Assembly: GCA_014804865.1 (NCBI GenBank)
Contig: JAAUYY010000010.1
Location: forward strand, 1 to 6,126
Reading direction: 5' to 3'
From: Desulfovibrio sp.
GTDB taxonomy: Bacteria; Desulfobacterota; Desulfovibrionia; Desulfovibrionales; Desulfovibrionaceae
Length of the DNA stretch: 6,126 nt
The first letter of the stretch is position 1; every line of letters starts with the position of its first letter. Positions 6,048 to 6,126 of the stretch are shown one piece after another. The translations under genes were made by a program, and so were the position numbers. The notes under the pieces were generated by a model. The model worked only from the letters and a program-made list of their open reading frames with translations. It ran no database searches and was not told the origin of the DNA.

Positions 6048-6126
6048 CCGTTATGAAAATTTTCCTAACATGAATCGCTATTTTTTTCCAGCGTTCCCCT
6101 TATATCAAGCCGATCTGAAATTAACC

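Noticed and set aside
6055..6064. GAAAATTTTC palindrome near the right edge
   Set aside because: It is a short A/T palindrome without a loop and is expected by chance.
6070..6126. Plus-strand ATG open to the window edge (19 codons, MNRYFFPAFPLYQADLKLT)
   Set aside because: No Shine-Dalgarno precedes it, the fragment is too short to judge, and the same stretch can be read as the tail of a minus-strand gene.
1..6126. Search for a defence system, phage, transposon or CRISPR
   Set aside because: No nuclease, integrase, transposase, repeat-spacer array or terminal inverted repeats were seen; the DEEH helicase is clearly housekeeping PriA and not a defence helicase.

Overview
The window looks like a chromosomal segment of a Gram-negative bacterium. 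It holds a secreted outer-membrane beta-barrel protein, a full-length PriA primosomal helicase, strong Shine-Dalgarno sites in front of two of the three genes, and a GC content that is close to balanced by eye. The somewhat divergent N-terminus of PriA, and its pairing with a large TPR protein of a type I cannot name, would fit a Desulfobacterota (Desulfovibrio-like) host. That placement is only an impression; nothing in the window proves it. I saw no rRNA, tRNA, CRISPR array, insertion sequence or phage gene.

Layout. (1) Positions 1-2394, minus strand: one uninterrupted reading frame of at least 798 codons whose 3' end lies beyond the left edge. It has an unrecognised N-terminal half, a textbook CCHC zinc knuckle (Cys-X2-Cys-X4-His-X4-Cys) at residues 344-357, at least two TPR-like repeats, and a charged helical region near the visible end. 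(2) Positions 2395-2762: a 368-bp divergent spacer with a perfect 10-bp-arm palindrome just upstream of the minus-strand gene, two weaker inverted repeats, and a plausible sigma70-type promoter facing priA. (3) Positions 2763-5111, plus strand: priA, 782 codons, with all helicase motifs and all eight zinc-binding cysteines. (4) Positions 5112-5308: an AT-rich leader region whose CCT tract is complementary to the Shine-Dalgarno of the next gene. (5) Positions 5309-5980, plus strand: a 223-aa outer-membrane beta-barrel protein with a signal peptide and a C-terminal Phe. (6) Positions 5981-6126: no supported gene, but a hairpin with a T-tract that reads as a terminator only on the minus strand, which may mean a convergent gene ends just inside the right edge.

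The three genes show no functional link. The first gene and priA are divergently transcribed, and priA and the barrel gene are separated by 197 bp, so each is probably its own transcription unit. The most unusual item is the eukaryote/retrovirus-style zinc knuckle inside a bacterial TPR protein. The next is the possible long-range helix covering the ribosome binding site of the outer-membrane protein gene.
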